Source: Prochlorococcus sp. AG-402-O21
GTDB lineage: Bacteria > Cyanobacteriota > Cyanobacteriia > PCC-6307 > Cyanobiaceae
DNA length: 64,000 nucleotides
Reading direction: 5' to 3'
Assembly (NCBI GenBank): GCA_003216375.1
Contig: QCIZ01000003.1
Span: 1 to 64,000, forward strand
The position numbers and the translations under genes are program-made. The first letter of the stretch is position 1; every line of letters begins with the position of its first letter. This document shows positions 16,643-23,817 of the stretch, one piece after another. The notes beneath the pieces were generated by a model. It worked only from the letters and a program-made list of their open reading frames with translations, ran no database searches and was not told the origin of the DNA.

Positions 16643-18012
16643 TTGTCAAACTCTTTACTCATTTCTGCTTCATCAAGATTTCTACCGATAAAGACGAGTT
16701 GGTTACGGCGAGGTTCATTGCCCCATTCTTTATCAGGTTGTGCTGTGAAGAGCATGTGTACTCCTTGAAAAACTATTCGCTTAGATTCACCCGCATAACT
16801 AATGAAACCTTTAGTGCGAAATATATCCACACCTTTCTCAGACAAAAGTCGACTTAGCCATCTATTGAGTTTCTCCGGATCTACATCACCCTCTCGCTCG
16901 ATAGCGAATGAACCTACTTCGTCATCGTGTTCGTGTTCAGCTACCCAAACCCTCTCAGCTATTGGAGAAATTGTAGAGATGTTCTGATCATTATCTATCT
17001 CGTCTGTATAAGGAGTATTTACTTTCGTTAATTTCATATTAAATTCTTCCGCTGTATGTTGCGTGAATAGACCTATATCCCTTGACTTATCAACATCTAT
17101 GAAGAAGGACTTAGTCCCTTCGGATTGAAGTTGAAGACTCACATGCTTGCCGACTGGAACCAAATCCCCTGGATTCATAAGTTGTTCTTGTTCTGCGTAG
17201 AGTCTCACGCATGATTCAGCACCTGTGTTAAGAGCTGTCTCGTCTTTACCTTGGTCTAATAACTGGACGAGAGACATTGTGGGGTCTGGACCTTCTTCGA
17301 GCGTAAGTTCATAGCGACCTTTTTCAAGTGAAAAAACACCTGTCCACTCAAATGGGTATTCTGGTTCAAGAAAAGTTGGACGACGCTGAAGTACTTGATC
17401 TAGATCAAAAGCACTTAGATTTAGAACAGTATCAATTGAGACGTCTGCTTGTTTACTGCGTATGACACGAGCCATACGATTCATATCGCGTAGCCGTGAT
17501 TCTAAGTTGTCGAGTGATTCATCTGAAACTAGATCTGTTTTATTTAGGACAAGGACGTCAGCAAAGGCAACTTGCTCCGAACTCTCATCACTTCGACCAA
17601 GTTGTTGCTCTATATGGGCTGCATCAACAAGTGTGACTATTCCATCCAGTGAAAACTCCTCACGGATTTCATCGTCCATAAAGAATGTCTGAGCGACAGG
17701 ACCAGGATCAGCAAGGCCAGTAGTTTCAACTAATACATAGTCAAATTTGTCTCGCCTCTTCATGAGGTTTCCAAGTACACGAATAAGATCACCCCGAACG
17801 GTGCAGCAAATGCAACCATTGGACATCTCGAAGACCTCTTCATCAGCATTGATGACTAATCCCTGATCAATGCCAACTTCACCATATTCATTCTCAATAA
17901 CAGCTATTTTTTTACCGTGCTCTTCGCTAAGGATTCGATTGAGTAGGGTTGTTTTGCCTGATCCTAGAAAACCAGTCAGTATTGTAACCGGTACTTTTTG
18001 CGTGTTGCTCAT
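16630..18012 (-). CDS. CobW/COG0523 G3E GTPase, putative zinc chaperone with an extra domain
   Basis: 460 residues. P-loop GFLGSGKT is at 14-21, the metal-binding CxCC motif is C67-I-C-C70, and the guanine motif NKTD is at 157-160. The CobW C-terminal domain covers about 365-459. A His-rich stretch (HEHDD, 360-364) sits between. Residues 221-326 are an insertion beginning FEWTGVFSLEKGRYEL that is homologous to the insert in ZnuA of the same island. COG0523 proteins deliver metals, notably zinc, to target enzymes using GTP. It lies between an unknown small gene and the WD40 gene, downstream of znuA, which supports zinc rather than cobalamin work. Confidence 0.9.
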   Translation of the reverse strand: MSNTQKVPVTILTGFLGSGKTTLLNRILSEEHGKKIAVIENEYGEVGIDQGLVINADEEVFEMSNGCICCTVRGDLIRVLGNLMKRRDKFDYVLVETTGLADPGPVAQTFFMDDEIREEFSLDGIVTLVDAAHIEQQLGRSDESSEQVAFADVLVLNKTDLVSDESLDNLESRLRDMNRMARVIRSKQADVSIDTVLNLSAFDLDQVLQRRPTFLEPEYPFEWTGVFSLEKGRYELTLEEGPDPTMSLVQLLDQGKDETALNTGAESCVRLYAEQEQLMNPGDLVPVGKHVSLQLQSEGTKSFFIDVDKSRDIGLFTQHTAEEFNMKLTKVNTPYTDEIDNDQNISTISPIAERVWVAEHEHDDEVGSFAIEREGDVDPEKLNRWLSRLLSEKGVDIFRTKGFISYAGESKRIVFQGVHMLFTAQPDKEWGNEPRRNQLVFIGRNLDEAEMSKEFDKCLV

Positions 18013-18021
18013 TTTCTTTAA

Positions 18022-18339
18022 TTAACGATGCGAACAATGAGTGCTATCAAGAGAAATATCAGTTAGCCAATTCTTTTGGATACCCAACAATTCAAGTGAT
18101 TTTAATTCAAAGTCATCAAGCTCATGATAATTGTAAGGAACTTTTAGTCTTACTGTAAGCTTGCTATTTTCTTTTTTCAGCGAATGATTTGAAAATTGAA
18201 GTTCTTTTAGATTGTCATCAAAATCAGTTGCGACAGTAAGTTTTAATATCTTATCTTTATCCCATGGTGGTTTATCCATGAAACTTGCCTGGTCTTCCCA
18301 GTGTTGTTTATAAACTTTATATCCTTTAGTTGGAAACAT
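18022..18339 (-). CDS. unknown small protein between znuA and the cobW-like gene
   Basis: 105 residues from ATG 18339 (MFPTKGYKVYKQHWEDQASF); a TTG three codons upstream is possible. The sequence is polar, mixed alpha/beta, without signal peptide, and ends with Cys and His (DSTHCSHR), a possible metal site. I know no family. It is 9 bases before the cobW-like gene, so it is probably in the same operon. A long hairpin lies directly before its start codon. Confidence 0.65.
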   Translation of the reverse strand: MFPTKGYKVYKQHWEDQASFMDKPPWDKDKILKLTVATDFDDNLKELQFSNHSLKKENSKLTVRLKVPYNYHELDDFELKSLELLGIQKNWLTDISLDSTHCSHR

Positions 18340-18345
18340 TTTTTT

Positions 18346-18381
18346 CAATCCCGTCTACATTTTTAAATGTTGACGGGATTG
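18346..18381 (-). promoter_or_regulatory. long intercistronic hairpin after znuA
   Basis: CAATCCCGTCTACATTT (18346-18362) pairs with AAATGTTGACGGGATTG (18365-18381): a 17-bp stem with one mismatch and a 2-base gap between the arms. On the minus strand it lies 13 bases after the znuA stop and 6 bases before the next ATG, followed by a run of A, not T. It is therefore unlike a normal terminator and may act as an RNA stabiliser, processing site or translation control element. Confidence 0.6.
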
Positions 18382-18393
18382 TATCTGTAAAAG

Positions 18394-19917
18394 TTAAGGA
18401 TTAATTAAAGAATTCCATTTCCCCTCAAGTGCATCGCCCTCTTGCTCATCACATTCTCCACCAAGTGAATTAACAATTGTGCAGGTGTTATGTACAGCAA
18501 CTGAAATAGTATTCCCTGTTGGCATTAGACCGTCAACATAGATTTGATTTGATGCGATAGGAGTGGAAGTTTGTCTACTGAGGTTTCTCAATAGCTTTGA
18601 AGGAGGCTTTTGCTCAGCGAATAAAACTTTCACGTTTTCTTCTTTAAGCTCAGCTAATACAGTTGAAATAGTTTGAGGCCTAAGGCTGGATGAATCACCA
18701 AGAAAATCTAGTAGGCTCATGGTCTTCAATCCAAATGCATCTCCATAATATTCCATGGCTTTGTGCTTAGAAACCATCGTCCTTTGATCAGAAGGAATAG
18801 TAGCTATTTGTTCTTGAGTCCATTGATCTAGATCTTCCAAAATGACATTTACAGATTGAGTTCTTTCTTTTAAAACTTTTTTAGTTTCTCTGTCAAAGAA
18901 GGAAATTTTCTTATTGATATTTTTAGAAATGACATTTCCCATCTTGATGATGTTATGAGGGTCATGCCAGATATGAGGATCTAGCCCACCATGGTCATGG
19001 TGATGATGATGATCGCCTTCATCTGGGACTTGAGCTATAGGTTCAACATCGTCGCCTGAAACATCCTTAAAGAAATGTTCGTCGGCTTCAAACTCAAAAG
19101 GCATATGCTCAGTAAAGAATGCATATTTACCAGCTTTTTTGATTTCTACAGTAAATGTTGTGATGTCTTTCTTCTCATTGAATGAAAGAAAATATGCTTT
19201 TTCCTGCGCAACAAGTTTGTCATTATTGCGTTTGGTTTCTGAATCCTTGGATCCTAATAATTCTTTAGCAAGCTCTTCTGATGCTTCAATATCACCAGAA
19301 TTGAGAATAACCATTTTCATTGCAGGATCCGCATAGTCTCCATCGACTTTGGCAAAAGACCATTTGTATGTTCCTGCTGAAAGATCAAAAACACCAGCCC
19401 ATTCAAAAGCTCCTTCTCCATGGCTATCACCATGATCATCGTGGTCATCATGATCGTCATGTTTAGCAGCTGAATGATCGTCATGATCATCATGCTTAGC
19501 AGCTGAATGATCGTCATGATCATCATGGTCGTCATGTTCGTCTATTTCTATTGCACTTACACCAACGACAACAGTTAAGGGATTATCTAACCATTTTTTA
19601 ATTGCAGGGGTCATCTCTGAACCAAGAGTAAATACTTGATTCGCACTTTTTAGTGTTTGAGCTTGCCTTGGAGTGATCTTGATATCATGAACATCTTGCT
19701 TTCTGTCAATTAAGCAGGTTACGGGCGTAGAGGGTGGTGCAATCGCAGATACAACATCGCAAACCAATGGCTCTACAGCAACAATTGATTTTGTATTTGC
19801 TTGCGCTGTCTGATTGATTCCAGAAAATAAAAATGCTCCAGCAACAAGAGAACTTTTGAGAACTGTTTTATTGATTATCGATTTAACCTTTTTGGACTGA
19901 TTTGAAAAATTCAACAT
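18394..19917 (-). CDS. znuA: zinc ABC transporter, substrate-binding protein with extra inserted domain
   Basis: 507 residues, well above the usual ~300-350. A signal peptide ends near TAQA (37-40). Likely zinc ligands are H78 (DVHDIK), H315 (DPHIWHDPHN), H385 (SKHKAMEYYG) and an acidic residue near E435. A His/Asp-rich loop (about 127-166) and a second His cluster (303-309) are usual for ZnuA loops that collect zinc. Between them, residues 171-285 form an extra domain (FEWAGVFDLSAGTYKW at its start) that is also found in the cobW-like protein. It is divergent from znuC across an 86-base gap with a Zur-type box. Confidence 0.92.
   Translation of the reverse strand: MLNFSNQSKKVKSIINKTVLKSSLVAGAFLFSGINQTAQANTKSIVAVEPLVCDVVSAIAPPSTPVTCLIDRKQDVHDIKITPRQAQTLKSANQVFTLGSEMTPAIKKWLDNPLTVVVGVSAIEIDEHDDHDDHDDHSAAKHDDHDDHSAAKHDDHDDHDDHGDSHGEGAFEWAGVFDLSAGTYKWSFAKVDGDYADPAMKMVILNSGDIEASEELAKELLGSKDSETKRNNDKLVAQEKAYFLSFNEKKDITTFTVEIKKAGKYAFFTEHMPFEFEADEHFFKDVSGDDVEPIAQVPDEGDHHHHHDHGGLDPHIWHDPHNIIKMGNVISKNINKKISFFDRETKKVLKERTQSVNVILEDLDQWTQEQIATIPSDQRTMVSKHKAMEYYGDAFGLKTMSLLDFLGDSSSLRPQTISTVLAELKEENVKVLFAEQKPPSKLLRNLSRQTSTPIASNQIYVDGLMPTGNTISVAVHNTCTIVNSLGGECDEQEGDALEGKWNSLINP
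19417..19540 (-). repeat. tandem His/Asp repeat inside znuA
   Basis: An 11-residue unit KHDDHDDHSAA is repeated, flanked by further HDD triplets, giving a loop of about 40 residues rich in His and Asp (residues 126-166). At DNA level the unit is a 33-base near-exact direct repeat, so its copy number may vary between strains by slippage. It would bind several zinc ions loosely in the periplasm. Confidence 0.85.
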
Positions 19918-19942
19918 TAAAAATATAAAGCGTATCTAAAAC

Positions 19943-19955
19943 GATAATCATTTTC
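19943..19955. promoter_or_regulatory. Zur-type operator between znuA and znuC
   Basis: GATAAT-C-ATTTTC is a 6-1-6 inverted repeat with one mismatch, close to cyanobacterial Zur/Fur-family boxes of the TGATAATNATTATCA type. It is 26 bases upstream of the znuA ATG and about 50 upstream of znuC, so one site could silence both divergent genes when zinc is sufficient. The Zur gene itself is 0.7 kb away. Confidence 0.65.
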
Positions 19956-20006
19956 ATTTGGTCTTGGCAAGTATATTATGTTTCTTGTCAGCAAATCCTC
20001 TAATTG

Positions 20007-20702
20007 ATGCCTAGCTTGATTGCTGAAAATTTGACATATTCTTATTCAAGTAAAATTAAACCTGCTTTAAGCAAGGTTTCTCTAAAGCTTGAGCAAGGTA
20101 CTTTGACTGCTCTTGTTGGTCCAAATGGTGCTGGTAAGTCCACATTATTAAGCTTGCTGCAAGGGAGTAGTAAACCGGATCAAGGGGAAATTACTGTTGA
20201 TGGGAAACCATTGCGAAATAATCGATCTCAAGTGGCTTTAATGCCTCAGAGGGGTAAGCTCAATTGGGATTTTCCAATTACTGTTGAAGGATTAGTTTCT
20301 TTGGGTCGAGTCAATCATTCGAAATCGACTTGTTGTGAATTAGAAGCGGCTCTTCAACGTGTTGGAATATCTCATTTAGCAAAAAGGAGACTTGATGCTT
20401 TGTCTGGTGGACAGCAACAAAGAGCATTACTTGCAAAAACATTAATGAATCCAGCCAAAATTTTTCTTCTTGATGAACCTTGCTCCGCCTTTGACCCTCC
20501 GGCTAAAGAAGATTTCCTGTTAATTATTCGTCAGCTAGCCGATTCGGGGTTCACGGTTTTTGTTAGTAGTCACGACTGGGGAACATCTTTAAATGCCTAT
20601 GACAAGGTTGTTGCTTTAGATAAAATTATTTTGGCTTCTGGTAGCCCTCAGGAAGTTCAAGAAAAACTTAGTTCAATTAATTATTTGAGGTGGAAGTTAT
20701 AG
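20007..20702 (+). CDS. znuC: zinc ABC transporter, ATPase
   Basis: 231 residues from ATG 20007 (a TTG at 20004 is possible). Walker A GPNGAGKST is at 38-46; the LSGGQQQRALLAKTL signature and LLDEPCSAFDP Walker B follow. The sequence is of the metal-type (Znu/Mnt/Zia) ABC class. It energises zinc import through ZnuB. It is divergent from znuA and converges on zur, which lies on the other strand between znuC and znuB. Confidence 0.92.
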   Translation: MPSLIAENLTYSYSSKIKPALSKVSLKLEQGTLTALVGPNGAGKSTLLSLLQGSSKPDQGEITVDGKPLRNNRSQVALMPQRGKLNWDFPITVEGLVSLGRVNHSKSTCCELEAALQRVGISHLAKRRLDALSGGQQQRALLAKTLMNPAKIFLLDEPCSAFDPPAKEDFLLIIRQLADSGFTVFVSSHDWGTSLNAYDKVVALDKIILASGSPQEVQEKLSSINYLRWKL

Positions 20703-20725
20703 GTTTGATTGATATTCAAATACTC

Positions 20726-21130
20726 TTATCCAGCATTCAATTGCTGAGAACAAGTTTGGCAGAGACCAAAGTACTCAAGAGTATGAAACAAAAGCTCAAA
20801 GTTTTTAGAGGTGTTTTTCGACAGATCCATCATTTTGACCGGACATCCCTTCAAGCGTGTGGTTTCTCCACAGCTTACGCAAGTTAAATGATGAATATCT
20901 CTTTCAACTGGTGCATAAAGAACCTCACCGTTGGGAAGATGTCTGGAACGAATCAAACCTTGCTTTACTAGTGCTTGCAGGTTTCGATAGACCGTGGTCA
21001 GTCCCATTGCCTTTTCACCATCATGAAGTTGTCTATGCAGCTCTTGCCCGCTCAATTCATCAGTACAGTTCTTGAGTTCATTGAGCAGTTGTTGTTGTCG
21101 TTTAGTGATTTCAGGCTTGCTTTTACTCAT
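20726..21130 (-). CDS. zur: zinc uptake regulator of the Fur family
   Basis: 134 residues from ATG 21130 (an upstream start adding 12 residues is possible). An N-terminal winged helix (GLTTVYRNLQALVKQGLI is the recognition part) is followed by a dimerisation domain with structural zinc cysteines C84/C87 and C124/C127 and regulatory ligands H80, H81 and H116. Context within znuACB identifies it as Zur rather than Fur. It would repress the divergent znuA/znuC promoter when zinc-loaded. It lies antisense between znuC and znuB. Confidence 0.88.
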   Translation of the reverse strand: MSKSKPEITKRQQQLLNELKNCTDELSGQELHRQLHDGEKAMGLTTVYRNLQALVKQGLIRSRHLPNGEVLYAPVERDIHHLTCVSCGETTRLKGCPVKMMDLSKNTSKNFELLFHTLEYFGLCQTCSQQLNAG

Positions 21131-21183
21131 TAGCAAGATCTTAACTTGATCTCCCTTACTGACCATACTGAATCATTGGCTTA

Positions 21184-21969
21184 ATGTCTTTATTCAATAC
21201 AAATTGGTGGCTAATTCCTCTTTTGATAACTTCCTTTTCAGGAATACTTTGCCCTGCTATGGGAACTGTATTGATCACTCACAAAAGGCTTCTCCAAGTT
21301 AATTTAATTTCGCATTGTGTACTGCCAGGTCTTGCTTTGGCTATGGCGCTTGGTTTGGATCCTTCTATTGGTGGAGTCATCAGCGGATTGGTAGGAGCTA
21401 TTGCAGCAGAAAGCTTGACAAATAAAAAAAATCAAAATTATGAAGCGGTTATGAATACAATTCTTGCTGGTTCGATGGGACTCGGTGTTTTGCTTATACC
21501 TCTACTGGGTATCAGGATTGATTTAGAGGCTGTTTTATTTGGAGATTTATTAACTGCAAATTTGAGTGATCTGCTAAGAACTTTGATCGCTTTCTCGGTA
21601 TTTATTTGCTTGATGCTTTTTGGTTACGACAAGCTTGTTCATATTGGTCTTGATCCAGAAGGAGCTGCTTCAAGTGGAGTTAACGTATCTTTTTTAAATT
21701 TGGCTCTTGGTTTTACTACGGCACTTGTCATTGTGAGTTCAATGTCTGCAGTGGGAGTCATTCTTGTGATTGCGTTACTTTCAACCCCAACTTTGTTGGG
21801 ATTGCAGAAAGCAAGATCTTTATGGATTGCGATGGTTAGATCCTCCATATTTGGATTAATTTTATCGCTTATAGGTTTTTCTCTGGCTATGATTTTGAAT
21901 TTGCCTCCTGGACCTTTGATTAGTGTTCTTTGTGTAATTTCATTGATTTTGCTACGAAACAATAGATAG
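21184..21969 (+). CDS. znuB: zinc ABC transporter, permease
   Basis: 261 residues, ABC-3 family permease with about 7-8 hydrophobic spans. Early segments GILCPAMGTVLITHKRLLQV and SHCVLPGLALAMALG and later LVIVSSMSAVGVILVIALLS and PTLLGLQ are family-typical. It forms the inner-membrane zinc channel with ZnuC. It starts 53 bases from the zur start in the opposite direction, so zur and znuB share a very small divergent region. Confidence 0.93.
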   Translation: MSLFNTNWWLIPLLITSFSGILCPAMGTVLITHKRLLQVNLISHCVLPGLALAMALGLDPSIGGVISGLVGAIAAESLTNKKNQNYEAVMNTILAGSMGLGVLLIPLLGIRIDLEAVLFGDLLTANLSDLLRTLIAFSVFICLMLFGYDKLVHIGLDPEGAASSGVNVSFLNLALGFTTALVIVSSMSAVGVILVIALLSTPTLLGLQKARSLWIAMVRSSIFGLILSLIGFSLAMILNLPPGPLISVLCVISLILLRNNR

Positions 21970-22129
21970 ATTTATTTTTACTCTTATTGCTTCTTAGTGG
22001 TACTTTTTGGATGGATGAAAAGAGATAGCTTCTTAAAGATCAAGAAATCTGAAAATAACAACGATTTGATTTTAGTTTGAATAAAATAGAACAAGTTGAT
22101 TTCTAATTCGTCCTTTTATTGATTGAATC

Positions 22130-22747
22130 ATGAAGAGAACGCAACTTAATGTCAGTATTGATCCAAAACTCTTAGAAAAGATTAAAGAGAGTGCCAGGAT
22201 TTCTGGTAAATCATTGGTTGGTTTTGTCTCTGATTGTTTTGTTAATCAAATAGAGAACCTTCCTGTTGAATCGATAGATTCTAGATTTCAAAAAATTGAA
22301 CAAAGGCTTCAATTAATTGAAAATCATCTTCAATTGCCAGTACTTAAAGCTCAAAGAACTCAACCTTTTACATCTCAAGAAGTAGAAAATTTTAATGAAT
22401 TTATAAAGGCTGTTTTTAGAAAAGAATTAAAAAGAAAGGGATATAGATCAATGAAAGAGGCATGGAATGATTTTATAAACCATATAAATTGTTTTGAACA
22501 ATGGGATGAGACATGTTCTTTTAGACTTAAAGAGTCTCTTTTTATTGAACATGCTGATCCTTTAACAAGCGAAGAAATTAATCACCTCAAAGAAGGAGAC
22601 GTATGTCCTCAACCAATTCGAACAGGGATCATTAATTGGATCAACAATTCTGATAGAGGAGAATGTTGTTGTTCCGATAAAGAGTTCCCTTCACAGCAGC
22701 AAATTTGCGAAAAGGGTTCAATGTTAGTTGAAGATATATATTCTTAG
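22130..22747 (+). CDS. RHH-like N-terminus plus Cys-rich tail, unknown
   Basis: 205 residues. The first 45 (KRTQLNVSIDPKLLEKIKES onward) resemble a ribbon-helix-helix DNA-binding fold, followed by a coiled-coil stretch (RFQKIEQRLQLIENHLQL). The remainder is a helical domain I do not recognise, ending in a cysteine-rich segment (ECCCSD, then CEKG). A DNA-binding regulator is a reasonable guess. It stands alone on the plus strand between znuB and the DUF3721 pair, and the cysteines could sense a metal; that is inference. Confidence 0.65.
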   Translation: MKRTQLNVSIDPKLLEKIKESARISGKSLVGFVSDCFVNQIENLPVESIDSRFQKIEQRLQLIENHLQLPVLKAQRTQPFTSQEVENFNEFIKAVFRKELKRKGYRSMKEAWNDFINHINCFEQWDETCSFRLKESLFIEHADPLTSEEINHLKEGDVCPQPIRTGIINWINNSDRGECCCSDKEFPSQQQICEKGSMLVEDIYS

Positions 22748-22879
22748 ACCAATTAAGATCACTTTTCGAAAGTTAATTAAATCCTAATTTGTTACAAAAC
22801 AGGGGGATGAATTTTGTCTTTTTTAGATATATTGCCAAGAACTTTATACCACAACTTTAAATTCTTAATTACTTCAAGA

Positions 22880-23323
22880 TTAGTTAGGGTTTATATGGAT
22901 TGCACAAGGCATCCATAATTCACCCATCTTATGGACACCATTGCATCCGATCTTTTTGGCTTCGATCTCTGCCTGAGCTTTAGTTGGATATGCATATATA
23001 TTTTTTGAAGACGAAGAATCAGAACGATTGATTGACTCCTGAATAGCATTATTTTCTGGACTCCATACCTTTAGACCCATGGTTGTTATTCCGGCGGAAA
23101 ATATTCCCATTCCTACTATTGAGGCATTTAATACTCCCATGGCTACAGCGCCAATAGAAACGACACCCATGGGAACAATTCCAATGCTCACAATTCCCAT
23201 TGGAACAATTCCGATAGAAATGAATCCAAGTGGTGCTATCCCAATCGCAATTTTTTTAGGTTTACTTCCACAATGAGAAGGACCTTCTGATGCTTCCTTC
23301 TTAGAAGTATGTGAAGTTTTCAT
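22880..23323 (-). CDS. decapeptide-repeat protein with C-terminal DUF3721-like motif
   Basis: 147 residues. Residues 25-84 are six tandem ten-residue repeats with consensus (V/I)SIGIVPMG(I/V). The C-terminal part (109-142) has the DUF3721 pattern: Tyr-Pro-Thr-Lys-Ala-x-Ala-Glu, then GCNGVHKMGELWMPC. C127, H131, C140 and H143 look like a metal site. The repeats may form a beta-helix or membrane-buried stack. There is no clear signal peptide. It follows the next gene (23336-23584) by 12 bases on the minus strand, so both are probably one operon within the zinc island. Confidence 0.75.
   Translation of the reverse strand: MKTSHTSKKEASEGPSHCGSKPKKIAIGIAPLGFISIGIVPMGIVSIGIVPMGVVSIGAVAMGVLNASIVGMGIFSAGITTMGLKVWSPENNAIQESINRSDSSSSKNIYAYPTKAQAEIEAKKIGCNGVHKMGELWMPCAIHINPN
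23072..23251 (-). repeat. six tandem 30-bp repeats (decapeptide coding)
   Basis: The coding DNA for residues 25-84 repeats every 30 bases, with units at residues 25, 35, 45, 55, 65 and 75. The two central units (35-54) are nearly identical; the outer ones have drifted. Period, Met-Gly at positions 8-9 and Gly at position 4 are kept in most copies. This is a protein-level repeat, not a CRISPR array: there are no spacers. Confidence 0.85.
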
Positions 23324-23335
23324 TGCTTAAACTTT

Positions 23336-23584
23336 TTAGTGATGATGGTGATGTCCCTCATGTTTTTCTCCTTTTTCATGAGCATCATGACTTTTGCAAG
23401 GCATCCATTTGTCACCCATTTTATGAGCACCCTTGCAATTGAAATCCTTGGCAGCGTTTTCAGCTTCTTTTCTAGTATCAAAGAGGGCACGAGTACTGCT
23501 TATTTCTGAGTTACTTGAACAGCCCATTAGTGAGAATGACAGTGACATAACCAAAACAGAAACAATAGGCTTAAGGGTTTTCAT
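23336..23584 (-). CDS. DUF3721 lipoprotein with histidine-rich tail
   Basis: 82 residues. A lipoprotein signal ends in the lipobox LMGC with C22. The DUF3721 segment reads TRKEAENAAKDFNCKGAHKM followed by GDKWMPC. The tail is rich in histidine (HDAHEKGEKHEGHHHHH), so it should bind zinc or another soft metal at the membrane surface. It is first in a two-gene minus-strand unit with the decapeptide-repeat protein and divergent from the zinc-island porin. Confidence 0.8.
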   Translation of the reverse strand: MKTLKPIVSVLVMSLSFSLMGCSSNSEISSTRALFDTRKEAENAAKDFNCKGAHKMGDKWMPCKSHDAHEKGEKHEGHHHHH

Positions 23585-23759
23585 CCTTTTTGGTCTTACT
23601 AGCTTTTCTAGTATTTAGATTAATTAGATTCTTTTTGTTGTCACTGAGTTCCTTAGGATTGTTTCTAAATAATTGGAAGAATGAAAGAATCCTCTCTTCT
23701 ACTCAGCTCTTGCAATCACTAAGATGTAGGTGTGTATTAGCGTTTCTTCCACTTGTCAA

Positions 23760-23772
23760 AAAAATGATTTTC
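23760..23772. promoter_or_regulatory. possible second Zur-type box upstream of the porin
   Basis: AAAAAT-G-ATTTTC has the same 6-1-6 inverted form as the znuA/znuC box and differs from it at few positions. It lies 45 bases upstream of the porin GTG start. In AT-rich DNA such a match may be chance, so this is weaker than the first site. Confidence 0.35.
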
Positions 23773-23817
23773 TAATTTGTATCGATAGTCACATATTGAA
23801 GAGGCATATAACTAAGA

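Noticed and set aside
19317-19535. Met/Ile-rich frame over the znuA His repeats
   Set aside because: It is the out-of-frame reading of the GAT/CAT repeats of znuA.
23072-23251. CRISPR-like periodic repeats
   Set aside because: The 30-bp units are contiguous coding repeats without spacers and lie inside a gene.
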